A stretch of 13,640 nucleotides of DNA from JBOFLO01 sp051657905 (GTDB taxonomy: Bacteria > Patescibacteriota > Gracilibacteria > UBA1369): the NCBI GenBank assembly GCA_051657905.1, contig JBOFLO010000074.1:1-13640 (forward strand). Reading direction: 5' to 3'. The position numbers and the translations under genes are program-made. Position 1 is the stretch's first letter, and each line of letters begins with the position of its first letter. The notes under the pieces were generated by a model that was not told where the DNA came from, did not search any database, and saw only the letters and a program-made list of their open reading frames with translations. Of this stretch, positions 6,539 to 13,547 are shown piece after piece.

Positions 6539-7090
6539 TTATTTATCCTTACCAGCTGCTTTACCAGCTTTTTGCGCTACATATTCACCAACATATCTAA
6601 TACCTTTTCCTTTGTATGGTTCAGGTTTTTTGTATGATCTGATTTTAGCAGCTACTTCACCTAGTAATTGTTTGTCGATACCTTTGATGATCAAAATGTT
6701 TTTCTTTTCTTTATCAATTTCGATAGCGATTCCCTGAGGAGCTTGGAATTCGATTGGGTGAGAGAAACCAAGATTCAAAGTTAATTTAGTTCCGGCGATA
6801 GCGGCTCTGTAACCTACACCAAGGATTTCCAATTTCTTTTCAAAACCTTGAGTTACACCTTCCACCATATTGCTTAGTAAAGAACGAGTTAAACCATGCA
6901 AACTTTTGCTTAATTTAGAATCGTTTCTACGTTTTAAAGTAATTTCTTCTGGAGTAACTTCAGCAGTGATATTAGCGTGAATATCTAATTCCAATTGACC
7001 TTTTGGTCCCTTGACTGATAAATGTTGTCCTTTTAATTCAACTGTAACTCCACTTGGAAGTTTTACTGGTTGTTTTCCTATTCTAGACAT
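6539..7090 (-). CDS. rplF: 50S ribosomal protein L6 (uL6)
   Basis: The 183-residue product matches L6 throughout. It starts MSRIGKQPVKLPSGV, has two similar alpha/beta repeats (about 1–80 and 85–165), and contains LEILGVGYRAAIAG (88–101) and the C-terminal signature KPEPYKGKGIRYVGEYVAQKAGK (155–177). L6 binds the sarcin–ricin loop region of 23S rRNA near the factor-binding site. It lies 27 nt after rpsH and 28 nt before rplR, as in the spc operon. No SD motif precedes the start; the leader is AT-rich. Confidence 0.98.
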   Translation of the reverse strand: MSRIGKQPVKLPSGVTVELKGQHLSVKGPKGQLELDIHANITAEVTPEEITLKRRNDSKLSKSLHGLTRSLLSNMVEGVTQGFEKKLEILGVGYRAAIAGTKLTLNLGFSHPIEFQAPQGIAIEIDKEKKNILIIKGIDKQLLGEVAAKIRSYKKPEPYKGKGIRYVGEYVAQKAGKAAGKDK

Positions 7091-7117
7091 GATCTTTTAA
7101 AAATTAGGGTAATATGT

Positions 7118-7501
7118 TTAGTAAATTTCGCAGATTAATTCTCCTCCAAGCTGCATCTTTTTTGCTTCTTCTCCAGTCATCATTCCTTTAGAAGTAGAGA
7201 TAATTTGTACTCCAAGTCCACCGTGAATTTTCTTGATTTCAGTAGATTTGATGTAAATTCTTTGACCAGGCTTACTAACTCTGTTCAATTCTAGATCAGC
7301 TCTGTCAGTGTTTAATTCGATTTCCAAATTGGAATGAACTCCATCCTTAGTAACTTCAAAACCATTAATGAAATGTTTTTTCTTAAGATTTTCAAGAATG
7401 GCTGCTTTGCTTTTAGAGTAGGGAACAGACACGGAGTCTTTTCTTGCTCTGAGGGCATTGCGGATTCTAGTTAATAAGTCGGCGATAGTATCGGTATACA
7501 T
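7118..7501 (-). CDS. rpsH: 30S ribosomal protein S8 (uS8)
   Basis: The 127-residue protein starts YTDTIADLLTRIRNALRARKDSVSVPYSK and ends with the S8 signature VSKPGQRIYIKSTEIKK…GVQIISTSKGMMTGEEAKKMQLGGE (75–121), which recognises helix 21 of 16S rRNA. In E. coli, S8 represses the spc operon by binding a structure near rplE; I did not identify an equivalent structure here. It follows rpsN by 27 nt. Length is normal. ATG at 7499–7501, no SD motif. Confidence 0.98.
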   Translation of the reverse strand: MYTDTIADLLTRIRNALRARKDSVSVPYSKSKAAILENLKKKHFINGFEVTKDGVHSNLEIELNTDRADLELNRVSKPGQRIYIKSTEIKKIHGGLGVQIISTSKGMMTGEEAKKMQLGGELICEIY

Positions 7502-7528
7502 AATTGAGAGATTAATTTGAATTATTTT

Positions 7529-7753
7529 TTACCAAGAAGATTTAGTCAATCCCATGATTTTTCCTTGACGAGCTTTTTCTCTGAAACAAATTCTGCAAAC
7601 TTCGAATCTGCGCAGATAGCCACCATTTCTTCCACAAAGCTTACAACGATTGTAAACACGCACTGGGAATTTAGGTTTTTTACCAGCAGCTAATGCTGTT
7701 AGTAATGCTTTTTTGCTTCTTTCGGTCTTAACTTTTAATGCTTTTCTAGCCAT
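7529..7753 (-). CDS. rpsN: 30S ribosomal protein S14, zinc type, with N-terminal insert
   Basis: The protein has the zinc-ribbon form of S14: C37-x2-C40 and C53-x2-C56, around GRNGGYLRRFEVCRICFRE, and ends GLTKSSW like the usual type Z protein. Type Z S14 is normally about 61 residues; this one has 74. The additional residues form a helical-looking Ala/Leu/Lys segment (about 12–26) between the MARKALKVKT start and KPKFPVRVYNRC. This makes the N-terminus intermediate between the short zinc form and the about 89–100-residue zinc-free form. S14 sits in the 30S head near the A-site. It lies 22 nt after rplE. No other in-frame ATG lies nearer the ribbon, so I kept this start. Confidence 0.97.
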   Translation of the reverse strand: MARKALKVKTERSKKALLTALAAGKKPKFPVRVYNRCKLCGRNGGYLRRFEVCRICFREKARQGKIMGLTKSSW

Positions 7754-7775
7754 TTTGGTAAATTAAAATTGATTA

Positions 7776-8351
7776 TTATTTAGTTGCAGCTTTTTCTTTT
7801 CTTTCTTGGAAAGGGAAACCTAGTTCTTTTAATAACATTAGAGCTTCTTGATTATTCTTGGCAGTAGTAACGAAAGTAAGCTGAACACCATGAGCTTTGA
7901 TAATATCGTCGGGATTGATTTCAGGGAATACAGTGTGTTCACGAACGGCATAAGAGTAATTTCCTTTACCATCGAAACTTCTTGGAGAAATTCCACGGAA
8001 ATCTCTAGTTCTTGGGAAAGTTACATTTACTAATTTATTCACGAAATCGTACATTTTGTTGCCACGTAAAGTTACGTGTACACCAACTGGCATATTTTCT
8101 CTTAATTTGAAATTTGAGATAGCTTTACGAGATTTAGCTACTACTGGTTTTTGACCAGCAATTTTACTAATATTTTCTACTACTTCAGAATAATCTTTAG
8201 ATCCGGCCATTAACTTACCAATACCAACGTTGATAATTACTTTTTGTAAACGAGGAACGGCATTAACATTTTTAACAGAAAGCTTTTTCTGCAAGGCAGG
8301 AGCAATTTCTTTAAGATATCTTTCTTTTAGTGTAACTGGTTGTTTAGACAT
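7776..8351 (-). CDS. rplE: 50S ribosomal protein L5 (uL5)
   Basis: L5 binds 5S rRNA and contacts P-site tRNA and S13. The 191-residue protein starts with RYLKEIAPALQKKL, followed by the family signature VPRLQKVIINVGIG (32–45). The region around VTFPRTRDFRGISPRSFDGKGNYSYAVREHTVFPEI (110–145) is highly characteristic. The C-terminus is a normal LKELGFPFQ (174–182) plus a short basic tail. It lies 11 nt after rplX. The start ATG at 8349–8351 has no SD motif. Confidence 0.98.
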   Translation of the reverse strand: MSKQPVTLKERYLKEIAPALQKKLSVKNVNAVPRLQKVIINVGIGKLMAGSKDYSEVVENISKIAGQKPVVAKSRKAISNFKLRENMPVGVHVTLRGNKMYDFVNKLVNVTFPRTRDFRGISPRSFDGKGNYSYAVREHTVFPEINPDDIIKAHGVQLTFVTTAKNNQEALMLLKELGFPFQERKEKAATK

Positions 8352-8362
8352 TGTGAGTATAA

Positions 8363-8713
8363 TTAGGCTTTAACTTTCTTAGATTTAGACTTAGTAGCAG
8401 TAGCTGTGTCCAGAGATGCTCCAGAAACCAAAGCGATTCTTTCTTTCTTGCCGCTGGCAAGAACTTTGTAACCGATTCTGGTTGGTTTGTCGGTTTTAGG
8501 GCAGAGGATCATAACGTTAGAGATAGCCATTGGAGCTTCATAAGAAATCTTTTCTCCAGGTTGGTTGAATCTCTTTTTGATATGTTTAGTGCGAAGATTA
8601 ACTTTTTCCACAGTGATACGATCGTTTTTACGATCTACCTTGAGGATTTTGCCTTTCTTGCCTTTATCTTTGCCTGTGATTACCAGGACATTGTCATTAA
8701 CTTTAAGTTTCAT
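8363..8713 (-). CDS. rplX: 50S ribosomal protein L24 (uL24)
   Basis: The 116-residue protein begins with a KOW domain (about 3–35, VNDNVLVITGKDKGKKGKIL). The next part, VEKVNLRTKHIKKRFNQPGEKISYEAPMAISNVMILCP, is the conserved L24 body, and it ends in a Lys/Ser/Thr-rich tail (about 101–116). L24 initiates 50S assembly and lies near the exit of the peptide tunnel. The single cysteine (in MILCP) lies outside any zinc motif. It is 20 nt after rplN and 11 nt before rplE. Confidence 0.97.
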   Translation of the reverse strand: MKLKVNDNVLVITGKDKGKKGKILKVDRKNDRITVEKVNLRTKHIKKRFNQPGEKISYEAPMAISNVMILCPKTDKPTRIGYKVLASGKKERIALVSGASLDTATATKSKSKKVKA

Positions 8714-8733
8714 AGTGATTGAGATATTTCTGA

Positions 8734-9102
8734 TTACAATACTTCGGGAGCCAAACTGATAATTTTTTGATAACCTTTTTCTCTAAGTTCTCTGGCGATT
8801 GGGCCGAAAACACGAGATCCTTTAGGTTCACCATCTTTGTTGATGATAACGATAGCATTTTCATCGAAACGGATATAGCTGCCATCTTTTCTCTTAATTT
8901 CTTTTCTAGTTCTAACTACAACGCCTTTTTCTACAGCGTGAGCTTTAACTGTACCTCTTGGTTGAGCTTGTTTGATTGTTACCACTACCACGTCGCCAAC
9001 TCTGGCATAACGTTTTTTACTTCCTCCGATTACTTTAATGCATTGAGCAAGTTTAGCTCCGGAGTTGTCGGCAATGTTGATCATTGATCTTAACTGTATC
9101 AT
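8734..9102 (-). CDS. rplN: 50S ribosomal protein L14 (uL14)
   Basis: At 122 residues it is exactly the family length. The start MIQLRSMINIADNSGAKLAQ is canonical. The signature GVVVRTRKEIKRKDGSYIRF (60–79) is followed by DENAIVIINKDGEPKGSRVFGPIARELR (80–107). L14 packs against L19 and forms intersubunit bridges. It follows rpsQ by 25 nt and precedes rplX by 20 nt. Start ATG at 9100–9102 lacks an SD motif. Confidence 0.98.
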   Translation of the reverse strand: MIQLRSMINIADNSGAKLAQCIKVIGGSKKRYARVGDVVVVTIKQAQPRGTVKAHAVEKGVVVRTRKEIKRKDGSYIRFDENAIVIINKDGEPKGSRVFGPIARELREKGYQKIISLAPEVL

Positions 9103-9127
9103 GTCGGTCTTTTAAAGTTGATATAGA

Positions 9128-9409
9128 TTATTGTGCTTTGTGCTTAGTCTTCTTCTCTTTAGTCGCTGTTTCAGCTTTTGCTTCTGGAGCGTCTACTGAC
9201 CATCTTTTTAATTTACTTAATGGTCTGGTTTCGTAGATAGTTACTTCATCACCAATTTGGTATTGATTCTTGCTATCGTGAGCATAGAATTTTTTAGAAG
9301 TTCTGAAACGTTTCTTGTAAATTGGATGAACTTTGTAGGTGTGAACCTGTACAACAATGGTTTTATCCATTTTATTGCTGGTTACTGTACCTTTTTTACT
9401 TCGGATCAT
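9128..9409 (-). CDS. rpsQ: 30S ribosomal protein S17 (uS17)
   Basis: S17 is a small OB-fold protein that binds 16S helices in the 5' domain. The 93-residue protein contains KGTVTSNKMDKTIVVQVHTYKVHPIYKKRF (6–35) and the family ending GDEVTIYETRPLSKLKRW (53–70). A Lys/Ala/Glu/Thr-rich tail (about 74–93) extends past the usual C-terminus. It follows rpmC by 26 nt. No SD motif precedes ATG 9407–9409. Confidence 0.97.
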   Translation of the reverse strand: MIRSKKGTVTSNKMDKTIVVQVHTYKVHPIYKKRFRTSKKFYAHDSKNQYQIGDEVTIYETRPLSKLKRWSVDAPEAKAETATKEKKTKHKAQ

Positions 9410-9435
9410 AATAGTAATTTAGAGATTTAGATTGA

Positions 9436-9630
9436 TTATTTAGCTTGTGCTTGAGTGAGTTGAGTCTTTAGTTGAGCCACATAGCGTCTTTTTGCTTTGA
9501 TAGCGTGAGTTTCCTTGGAAGTTTGATTGTTTAGTTTCATGCGTTCCACCAACAATTCATTTTGAGTCTTAGAAATTTCTTTATATAACTCGGCTTCGCT
9601 GGTTTTTTTAATTTCTTCTTTAGTTAACAT
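9436..9630 (-). CDS. rpmC: 50S ribosomal protein L29 (uL29)
   Basis: This 64-residue protein forms the two-helix hairpin typical of L29. It has the family pattern EISKTQNELLVERMKLNNQTSK (18–39), followed by IKAKRRYVAQLKTQL. L29 lies by the exit tunnel beside L23, where chaperones and SRP dock. It starts just 2 nt after the rplP stop codon, the tightest spacing in the window, which suggests translational coupling. No SD motif is visible; the upstream sequence is the end of rplP. Confidence 0.97.
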   Translation of the reverse strand: MLTKEEIKKTSEAELYKEISKTQNELLVERMKLNNQTSKETHAIKAKRRYVAQLKTQLTQAQAK

Positions 9631-9632
9631 GA

Positions 9633-10052
9633 TTAAATTTCGTTGGTATTAATAAATTTGCATTTAACTGGGAGCTTTTGAGCTGCCAATCCCATGGCTT
9701 CTTTGGCAACTGCTGGTTCCACACCATCCATTTCAAACAAAACAGTTCCTTTTTTGATAGTTGCTACGTAGTGATCCAATGCACCTTTACCTGAACCCAT
9801 TGGTACTTCAGCGGCTTTTTGAGTGATTGGTTTGTGAGGGAATACTCTAATCCAGATTTTTCCACCTCTTTTCACATGTCTAGTCATTGCACGACGAGCT
9901 GCTTCGATTTGTCTTGCAGTGATTTCAGCGCCTGACATGGTCTTAAGTACAAAGCTGCCGAAGGCAGGACGATGCCCTTTTGTGGCTTTGCCAAGCTGGC
10001 TTCCACGTAGTCTCTGTGCTTTTCTAAATTTAGTTTTCTTTGGTCCGAACAT
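9633..10052 (-). CDS. rplP: 50S ribosomal protein L16 (uL16)
   Basis: The 139-residue product matches L16, which organises the A-site finger and peptidyl-transferase region and joins late in 50S assembly. The key segment IEAARRAMTRHVKRGGKIWIRVFPHKPIT (49–77) and MGSGKGALDHYVA (85–97) are the two family signatures. It begins MFGPKKTKFRKAQRLRG, with Phe2-Gly3 in place of the usual Leu-Met/Pro. It is preceded by an unusual 88-nt spacer from rpsC; E. coli has only a short gap there. Start ATG at 10050–10052. No SD motif. Confidence 0.97.
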   Translation of the reverse strand: MFGPKKTKFRKAQRLRGSQLGKATKGHRPAFGSFVLKTMSGAEITARQIEAARRAMTRHVKRGGKIWIRVFPHKPITQKAAEVPMGSGKGALDHYVATIKKGTVLFEMDGVEPAVAKEAMGLAAQKLPVKCKFINTNEI

Positions 10053-10140
10053 AGTCTTTAGTAGTGATTATTTGTCGATTATTAGCAGTTTTAGGCCTGT
10101 GAAATTTACTATAGAGACGGCCTATGGTCAATATGATTTA
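10053..10140 (-). promoter_or_regulatory. 88-nt rpsC–rplP spacer with hairpin and weak promoter-like boxes
   Basis: This spacer is two to eight times longer than most others in the operon. On the mRNA strand TAGGCC (10119–10124) can pair with GGCCTA (10092–10097), a 6-bp GC-rich stem with a 21-nt loop. Overlapping it, TTGACC (10126–10131) and TAAATT (10103–10108) sit 17 bp apart, resembling weak -35 and -10 boxes. No U-tract follows the stem, so it is not an obvious terminator. It may be an internal promoter, RNA-processing site or attenuator, or have no function; the sequence alone does not decide. Confidence 0.35.
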
Positions 10141-10803
10141 TTAAGATTCTTGGTCGTTAATATATTCACCTTTTTTATTGAAGACGTCACCTTTGTAAAC
10201 CCAAACGGTTACACCGATGGTTCCGTATTCAGTTTTAGCGTGTTGAGAAGCGAAATCAATGTCAGCACGGAAAGTATGAAGAGGGATTTTTCCTTGAGAG
10301 AAAAATTCAGAACGAGCGATTTCTACACCATTCAAACGTCCAGCTAAAGCGATTTTCACACCTTTTGCTCCATTTTCCAATGCTCTTTCGATAGCCATTT
10401 TGGAAGCACGGCGATAAGAAACTCTTTTTTCAATTTGTTTAGCAATACTTTCTGCCAATAAATGCGCGTCGGAGGCAGGTTTCTTGATTTCACGGATATT
10501 AATTAAAAATTCTTCATTGAATTTTTTCTTTAACTTATCACGTAGACCTTCGATGTTAGATCCTTGTTTTCCAATGATCATACCTGGTTTAGCAGTGTGA
10601 ATGTTGATATTCACCTTGTTGGCAGTTCTGTGGATTTCGATTCTTGATACACCAGCTTCTTCCAAGTCTTTACGGATGATTTTTTCAATTTCGAAATCTT
10701 GATGCAAATATTTTGCATATTTTTTCTTATTGGCAAACCATTTGGAGTCCCAAGTTCTGATGATACCGATTCTTTGGATGATAGGATTAACTTTTTGTCC
10801 CAT
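10141..10803 (-). CDS. rpsC: 30S ribosomal protein S3 (uS3)
   Basis: S3 lines the mRNA entry channel with S4 and S5 and contributes to helicase activity. The 220-residue product has a type II KH domain (about 38–107) with the GKQG loop (78–81) in PGMIIGKQGSNIEGL, then the S3 C-terminal domain with RRASKMAIERALENGAKGVKIALAGRLNGVEIARSE (135–170). The N-terminus MGQKVNPIIQRIGI is canonical. Length is normal. It follows rplV by 29 nt. The 88-nt spacer downstream separates it from rplP. Start ATG at 10801–10803, no SD motif. Confidence 0.98.
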   Translation of the reverse strand: MGQKVNPIIQRIGIIRTWDSKWFANKKKYAKYLHQDFEIEKIIRKDLEEAGVSRIEIHRTANKVNINIHTAKPGMIIGKQGSNIEGLRDKLKKKFNEEFLINIREIKKPASDAHLLAESIAKQIEKRVSYRRASKMAIERALENGAKGVKIALAGRLNGVEIARSEFFSQGKIPLHTFRADIDFASQHAKTEYGTIGVTVWVYKGDVFNKKGEYINDQES

Positions 10804-10832
10804 GATGAGTGGCAGTTATTTAGTTGATATTA

Positions 10833-11267
10833 TTATGATTCTTTCGATTTAGAAGTAGCTTTCTTAGCTTTAGCTGGAGCTTTTTTAGCGGCAGCTTTCT
10901 TAGGGGCTTTGTCGTCTTTTGCAGTTTCTGCAGCAGTTCCGTCAGATACACCCAAGATTACAGTAATATGAGCAGTTCTTTTTAAAATAGGATAAACACG
11001 ACCGCGAGATACTGGAACACCTCTTTTTAAAGTAGGTCCTTTGTTGATAATCACTTCTTTAACAATCAAGGTCTTTGGTTCTTGTTTGAAGTTATTAGTA
11101 GCATTAGCTACAGCACTACTTAAAAGCTTATGAATCATTTTGGCAGCTTTTTTTGGAGTATATTTCAAAATTTCTAAAGCTTCGCCAGTAGTCTTTTTTC
11201 TGATCATACCTGCGATCAAATTGGCTTTTTTAGGTGTAATGCGAGTTGTGCGTAAGATAGCTTTCAT
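10833..11267 (-). CDS. rplV: 50S ribosomal protein L22 (uL22) with Lys/Ala-rich tail
   Basis: L22 contacts all 23S domains and its beta-hairpin lines the nascent-peptide tunnel. The core of the 144-residue protein is about 1–107: KAILRTTRITPKKANLIAGMIR, then NNFKQEPKTLIVKEVIINKGPTLKRGVPVSRGRVYPILKRTAHITVIL (58–105), with the tunnel hairpin around 80–95. Residues 108–144 form a low-complexity tail (Ala, Lys, Pro, Ser), not part of the ordinary about 110-residue family. It lies 25 nt after rpsS. No SD motif before ATG 11265–11267. Confidence 0.97.
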   Translation of the reverse strand: MKAILRTTRITPKKANLIAGMIRKKTTGEALEILKYTPKKAAKMIHKLLSSAVANATNNFKQEPKTLIVKEVIINKGPTLKRGVPVSRGRVYPILKRTAHITVILGVSDGTAAETAKDDKAPKKAAAKKAPAKAKKATSKSKES

Positions 11268-11292
11268 TTTAAGTTAATTTAAACTGTTGTTA

Positions 11293-11604
11293 TTATTTAG
11301 CGGCAGGAGCAGGGGCAGGAGCTGGACCAGCTTCAACTTTGGCAAGTTTTCCACCATGTCCTTTGAATTTACGAGTATGTGCGAAAGAGCCAAGTTTTTG
11401 ACCTACCATTTCTTCAGTTACATAAACTGGTAAGTGTTGTTTTCCATTGTGAACGGCAATAGTGAATCCAACGAACTCTGGAGCAACAGTGCTAGCTCTA
11501 GCCCAGGTTTTTAATACTTTCTTTTGTCCGTTGTCTTGCATAGCCAAAACTTTTTTTAATAGTTTTGGGTCTACGTAAGGTCCTTTTTTTGTACTTCTAG
11601 ACAT
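11293..11604 (-). CDS. rpsS: 30S ribosomal protein S19 (uS19)
   Basis: The 103-residue protein begins MSRSTKKGPYVDPKLLKKV and carries the S19 signature IAVHNGKQHLPVYVTEEMVGQKLGSFAHTRKFKGHGG (49–85), with the usual helical and beta-strand head-domain positions. S19 binds the 30S head, near S13, and contacts the A-site tRNA side. It ends in a short Ala/Pro repeat (GPAPAPAPAAK) beyond the usual about 92 residues. It lies 22 nt after rplB. No SD motif precedes ATG 11602–11604. Confidence 0.98.
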   Translation of the reverse strand: MSRSTKKGPYVDPKLLKKVLAMQDNGQKKVLKTWARASTVAPEFVGFTIAVHNGKQHLPVYVTEEMVGQKLGSFAHTRKFKGHGGKLAKVEAGPAPAPAPAAK

Positions 11605-11626
11605 ATCTTTAAGTAAGATTTAATAA

Positions 11627-12472
11627 TTATTTTTTAAGCTTTGATCCGTCTCTTCTCTTCACAATTGATTTATCACTGAATTTTCTTTTGCGAGTTTTAA
11701 CACCTAGAGCAGGTAAGCCCCAAGGCGTTCTTGGCGATGGTAAACCGATTGGTTGATTACCTTCACCACCTCCGTGTGGATGATCCACTGGATTCATAGC
11801 TTTACCACGTACTGAAGGTCTTTTCCCAAGCCATCTGTTACGACCAGCTTTACCGATTTTAACTAAGTTGTGGTCGATATTACTGACGATACCGATTGTG
11901 GCATAGCAGTTTTTATCAAGCATTCTTTGTTCACCGGATGGGAGTTGAACTAAGGCGTAGTCTTTTTCTAGAGCGATTAGAGTAGCTCTGGAACCAGCTG
12001 AACGAACGATTTGTCCACCTTTGTCTTTAGCTAATTCTAAATTGAAAATATTGTAACCAACTGGAATGTATTTAAGCATCATGCGATTTCCTACAGCAAT
12101 TTTTGCTTTTTCTTTGGTAATTATTGAATCACCAACTTTAATACCTTCAGCGGCTAAATGATAACGTTTTTCACCATCTTGGTAATTAACCAAAATAATT
12201 AAACATGTTCTATTTGGATCATATTCGATAGCGGCTACTTTTGCTGGAATTCCAAGCTTGTCGGTTTGTTTGAAATCAATCAAACGATAAAGTCTTTTGT
12301 GTCCACCACCAATATGTCTAACAGTTAGTTTTCCTTGGCTATTTCTACCTGAGCCTCTTTTCATACCAACCACTAAACGCTTTTCAGGTGTAGTTTTGGT
12401 AATTTCTTTGAAAGAGATTACACTCATGTGTCGACGGCCGGGAGTTGTTGCTTTAAATTTTTTGACTGGCAC
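11627..12472 (-). CDS. rplB: 50S ribosomal protein L2 (uL2)
   Basis: L2 is required for subunit joining and peptidyl-transferase assembly. The 281-residue product has the OB-like domain (about 35–125) and the SH3-like C-terminal domain. The invariant VDHPHGGGEG motif is at 229–238, where H231 corresponds to the essential E. coli H229. TPWGLPALGVKTRKRKFSDK (249–268) follows. The N-terminus PVKKFKATTPGRRHMSV is standard, and its initiator is GTG at 12470–12472, the only GTG start in the window. It lies 24 nt after rplW. No SD motif is visible. Confidence 0.98.
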   Translation of the reverse strand: MPVKKFKATTPGRRHMSVISFKEITKTTPEKRLVVGMKRGSGRNSQGKLTVRHIGGGHKRLYRLIDFKQTDKLGIPAKVAAIEYDPNRTCLIILVNYQDGEKRYHLAAEGIKVGDSIITKEKAKIAVGNRMMLKYIPVGYNIFNLELAKDKGGQIVRSAGSRATLIALEKDYALVQLPSGEQRMLDKNCYATIGIVSNIDHNLVKIGKAGRNRWLGKRPSVRGKAMNPVDHPHGGGEGNQPIGLPSPRTPWGLPALGVKTRKRKFSDKSIVKRRDGSKLKK

Positions 12473-12496
12473 AGTAGTAATTAACTTAAATTATAA

Positions 12497-12886
12497 TTAG
12501 GCTTTAACAGTTTTTTTGACAGCTGTTTTCTTAGCCTTAGTTTCCTTAGGTTCAGCTTTTTTAGTAGCTGCTACTTTTACTTTAGTTTCCTTAGCATCTT
12601 TAGAGAACTTAGTTAAATCTAGTTTGGCTCTGTTCTTTAAAGTTACATAAGCTTTTTTCAATTCAGCTCTTTTCACAGCAGAACCTTTTCTGATCTGCTT
12701 TGATTTACTAGGAGTGATAATGATTTTAACTTGGGCTACGTCAGCTCCGAAAATAGTTTTGATAGCATTCTTTACATCAATTTTAGTAGCCTTTCTTGCA
12801 ACTAAGAAGCTGTAAGTTTTTTGGCTTTCCAATTGAGTGCCTTTTTCGCTGACTAGCGGTTTGAGAATGATTTGATTTGCGTTCAT
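12497..12886 (-). CDS. rplW: 50S ribosomal protein L23 (uL23) with Lys-rich tail
   Basis: L23 sits at the peptide-tunnel exit and is the docking site for trigger factor and SRP. The first 94 or so residues of 129 are the conserved body: ILKPLVSEKGTQLESQKTYSFLVARKATKIDVKNAIKTIFGADVAQVKIII. The RKGSAVKRAELKKAYVTLK segment (66–84) follows. Residues about 97–129 are a low-complexity Lys/Ala/Glu/Thr tail ending KKTVKA, longer than the usual family C-terminus. It starts 11 nt after rplD. No SD motif precedes ATG 12884–12886. Confidence 0.97.
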   Translation of the reverse strand: MNANQIILKPLVSEKGTQLESQKTYSFLVARKATKIDVKNAIKTIFGADVAQVKIIITPSKSKQIRKGSAVKRAELKKAYVTLKNRAKLDLTKFSKDAKETKVKVAATKKAEPKETKAKKTAVKKTVKA

Positions 12887-12897
12887 CTGGGCGTTAA

Positions 12898-13542
12898 TTA
12901 TTTACTTTTTTTAGTAGAGAAAATTTCTTCAATTTTGCTCAAAGCTTCTTCCAAAAAGACAACCTTGTCATATTTTTGAAGGTCTGCGATGTTCAAGTAT
13001 TGAACGGTAATTGTTTTTACAAGTGGAAGATTATTGGCAGATTTTGTAAGAACTTCATTCTTACCTGGAAGTACAATCAATAAATCTTTATCAACTGGAA
13101 GACTCTTAATTACATCAGCTAAAGTCTTAGTTTTGATTTCGGCTTGTTCATAAGCATCTAGACCGAAAATCTTTTCTTCACGAAGTTTTTGAGAAAGAGC
13201 AGAGAAAAGTGCGTGTCTTCTTTGTTTCTTCGGCATCATTTGCTTGTAGTTACGAGCATTACGAGGACCGAAAGATACACCACCACCGATTTGATGAGGG
13301 TTGTTAGTAGCACCTTGTCTGGCATTACCAGTTCCTTTTTGACGGAAAGGTTTCTTTTTTCCACCAACTACTTCACCTTTAGTCTTAGTGTGGGCAATAG
13401 GAGCAACACGACGATTTGCCAATTGTCTGATTAAAGCTTGTTGAATTAAATCGTTGTTGAAAGCAACATCGAAAATTTCAGCTGGAGCATCATAGTCCTT
13501 AAGCTTTTTACCTTGCTGATTGTAAATAGTAATTTTAGCCAT
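12898..13542 (-). CDS. rplD: 50S ribosomal protein L4 (uL4)
   Basis: The 214-residue protein is normal in length for L4, which extends a loop into the peptide tunnel and, in E. coli, autoregulates the S10 operon. It begins MAKITIYNQQGKKLKDYDAP. The tunnel-loop signature GGKKKPFRQKGTGNARQG (60–77), then GGGVSFGPRNARNYKQMMPKK (86–106), is strongly conserved. The C-terminal half contains the expected KTKTLADVIKSL…NEVLTKSANNLPLVKTITVQYLNIADLQKYDKVVF. It starts 5 nt after the rplC stop, so the two are probably translationally coupled. No SD motif precedes ATG 13540–13542. Confidence 0.98.
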   Translation of the reverse strand: MAKITIYNQQGKKLKDYDAPAEIFDVAFNNDLIQQALIRQLANRRVAPIAHTKTKGEVVGGKKKPFRQKGTGNARQGATNNPHQIGGGVSFGPRNARNYKQMMPKKQRRHALFSALSQKLREEKIFGLDAYEQAEIKTKTLADVIKSLPVDKDLLIVLPGKNEVLTKSANNLPLVKTITVQYLNIADLQKYDKVVFLEEALSKIEEIFSTKKSK

Positions 13543-13547
13543 AGCGA

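Noticed and set aside
9919..10347. A 142-codon open frame on the plus strand
   Set aside because: It runs antisense across rplP, the spacer and rpsC, has no recognisable protein character and no start signal; it is a shadow of conserved genes.
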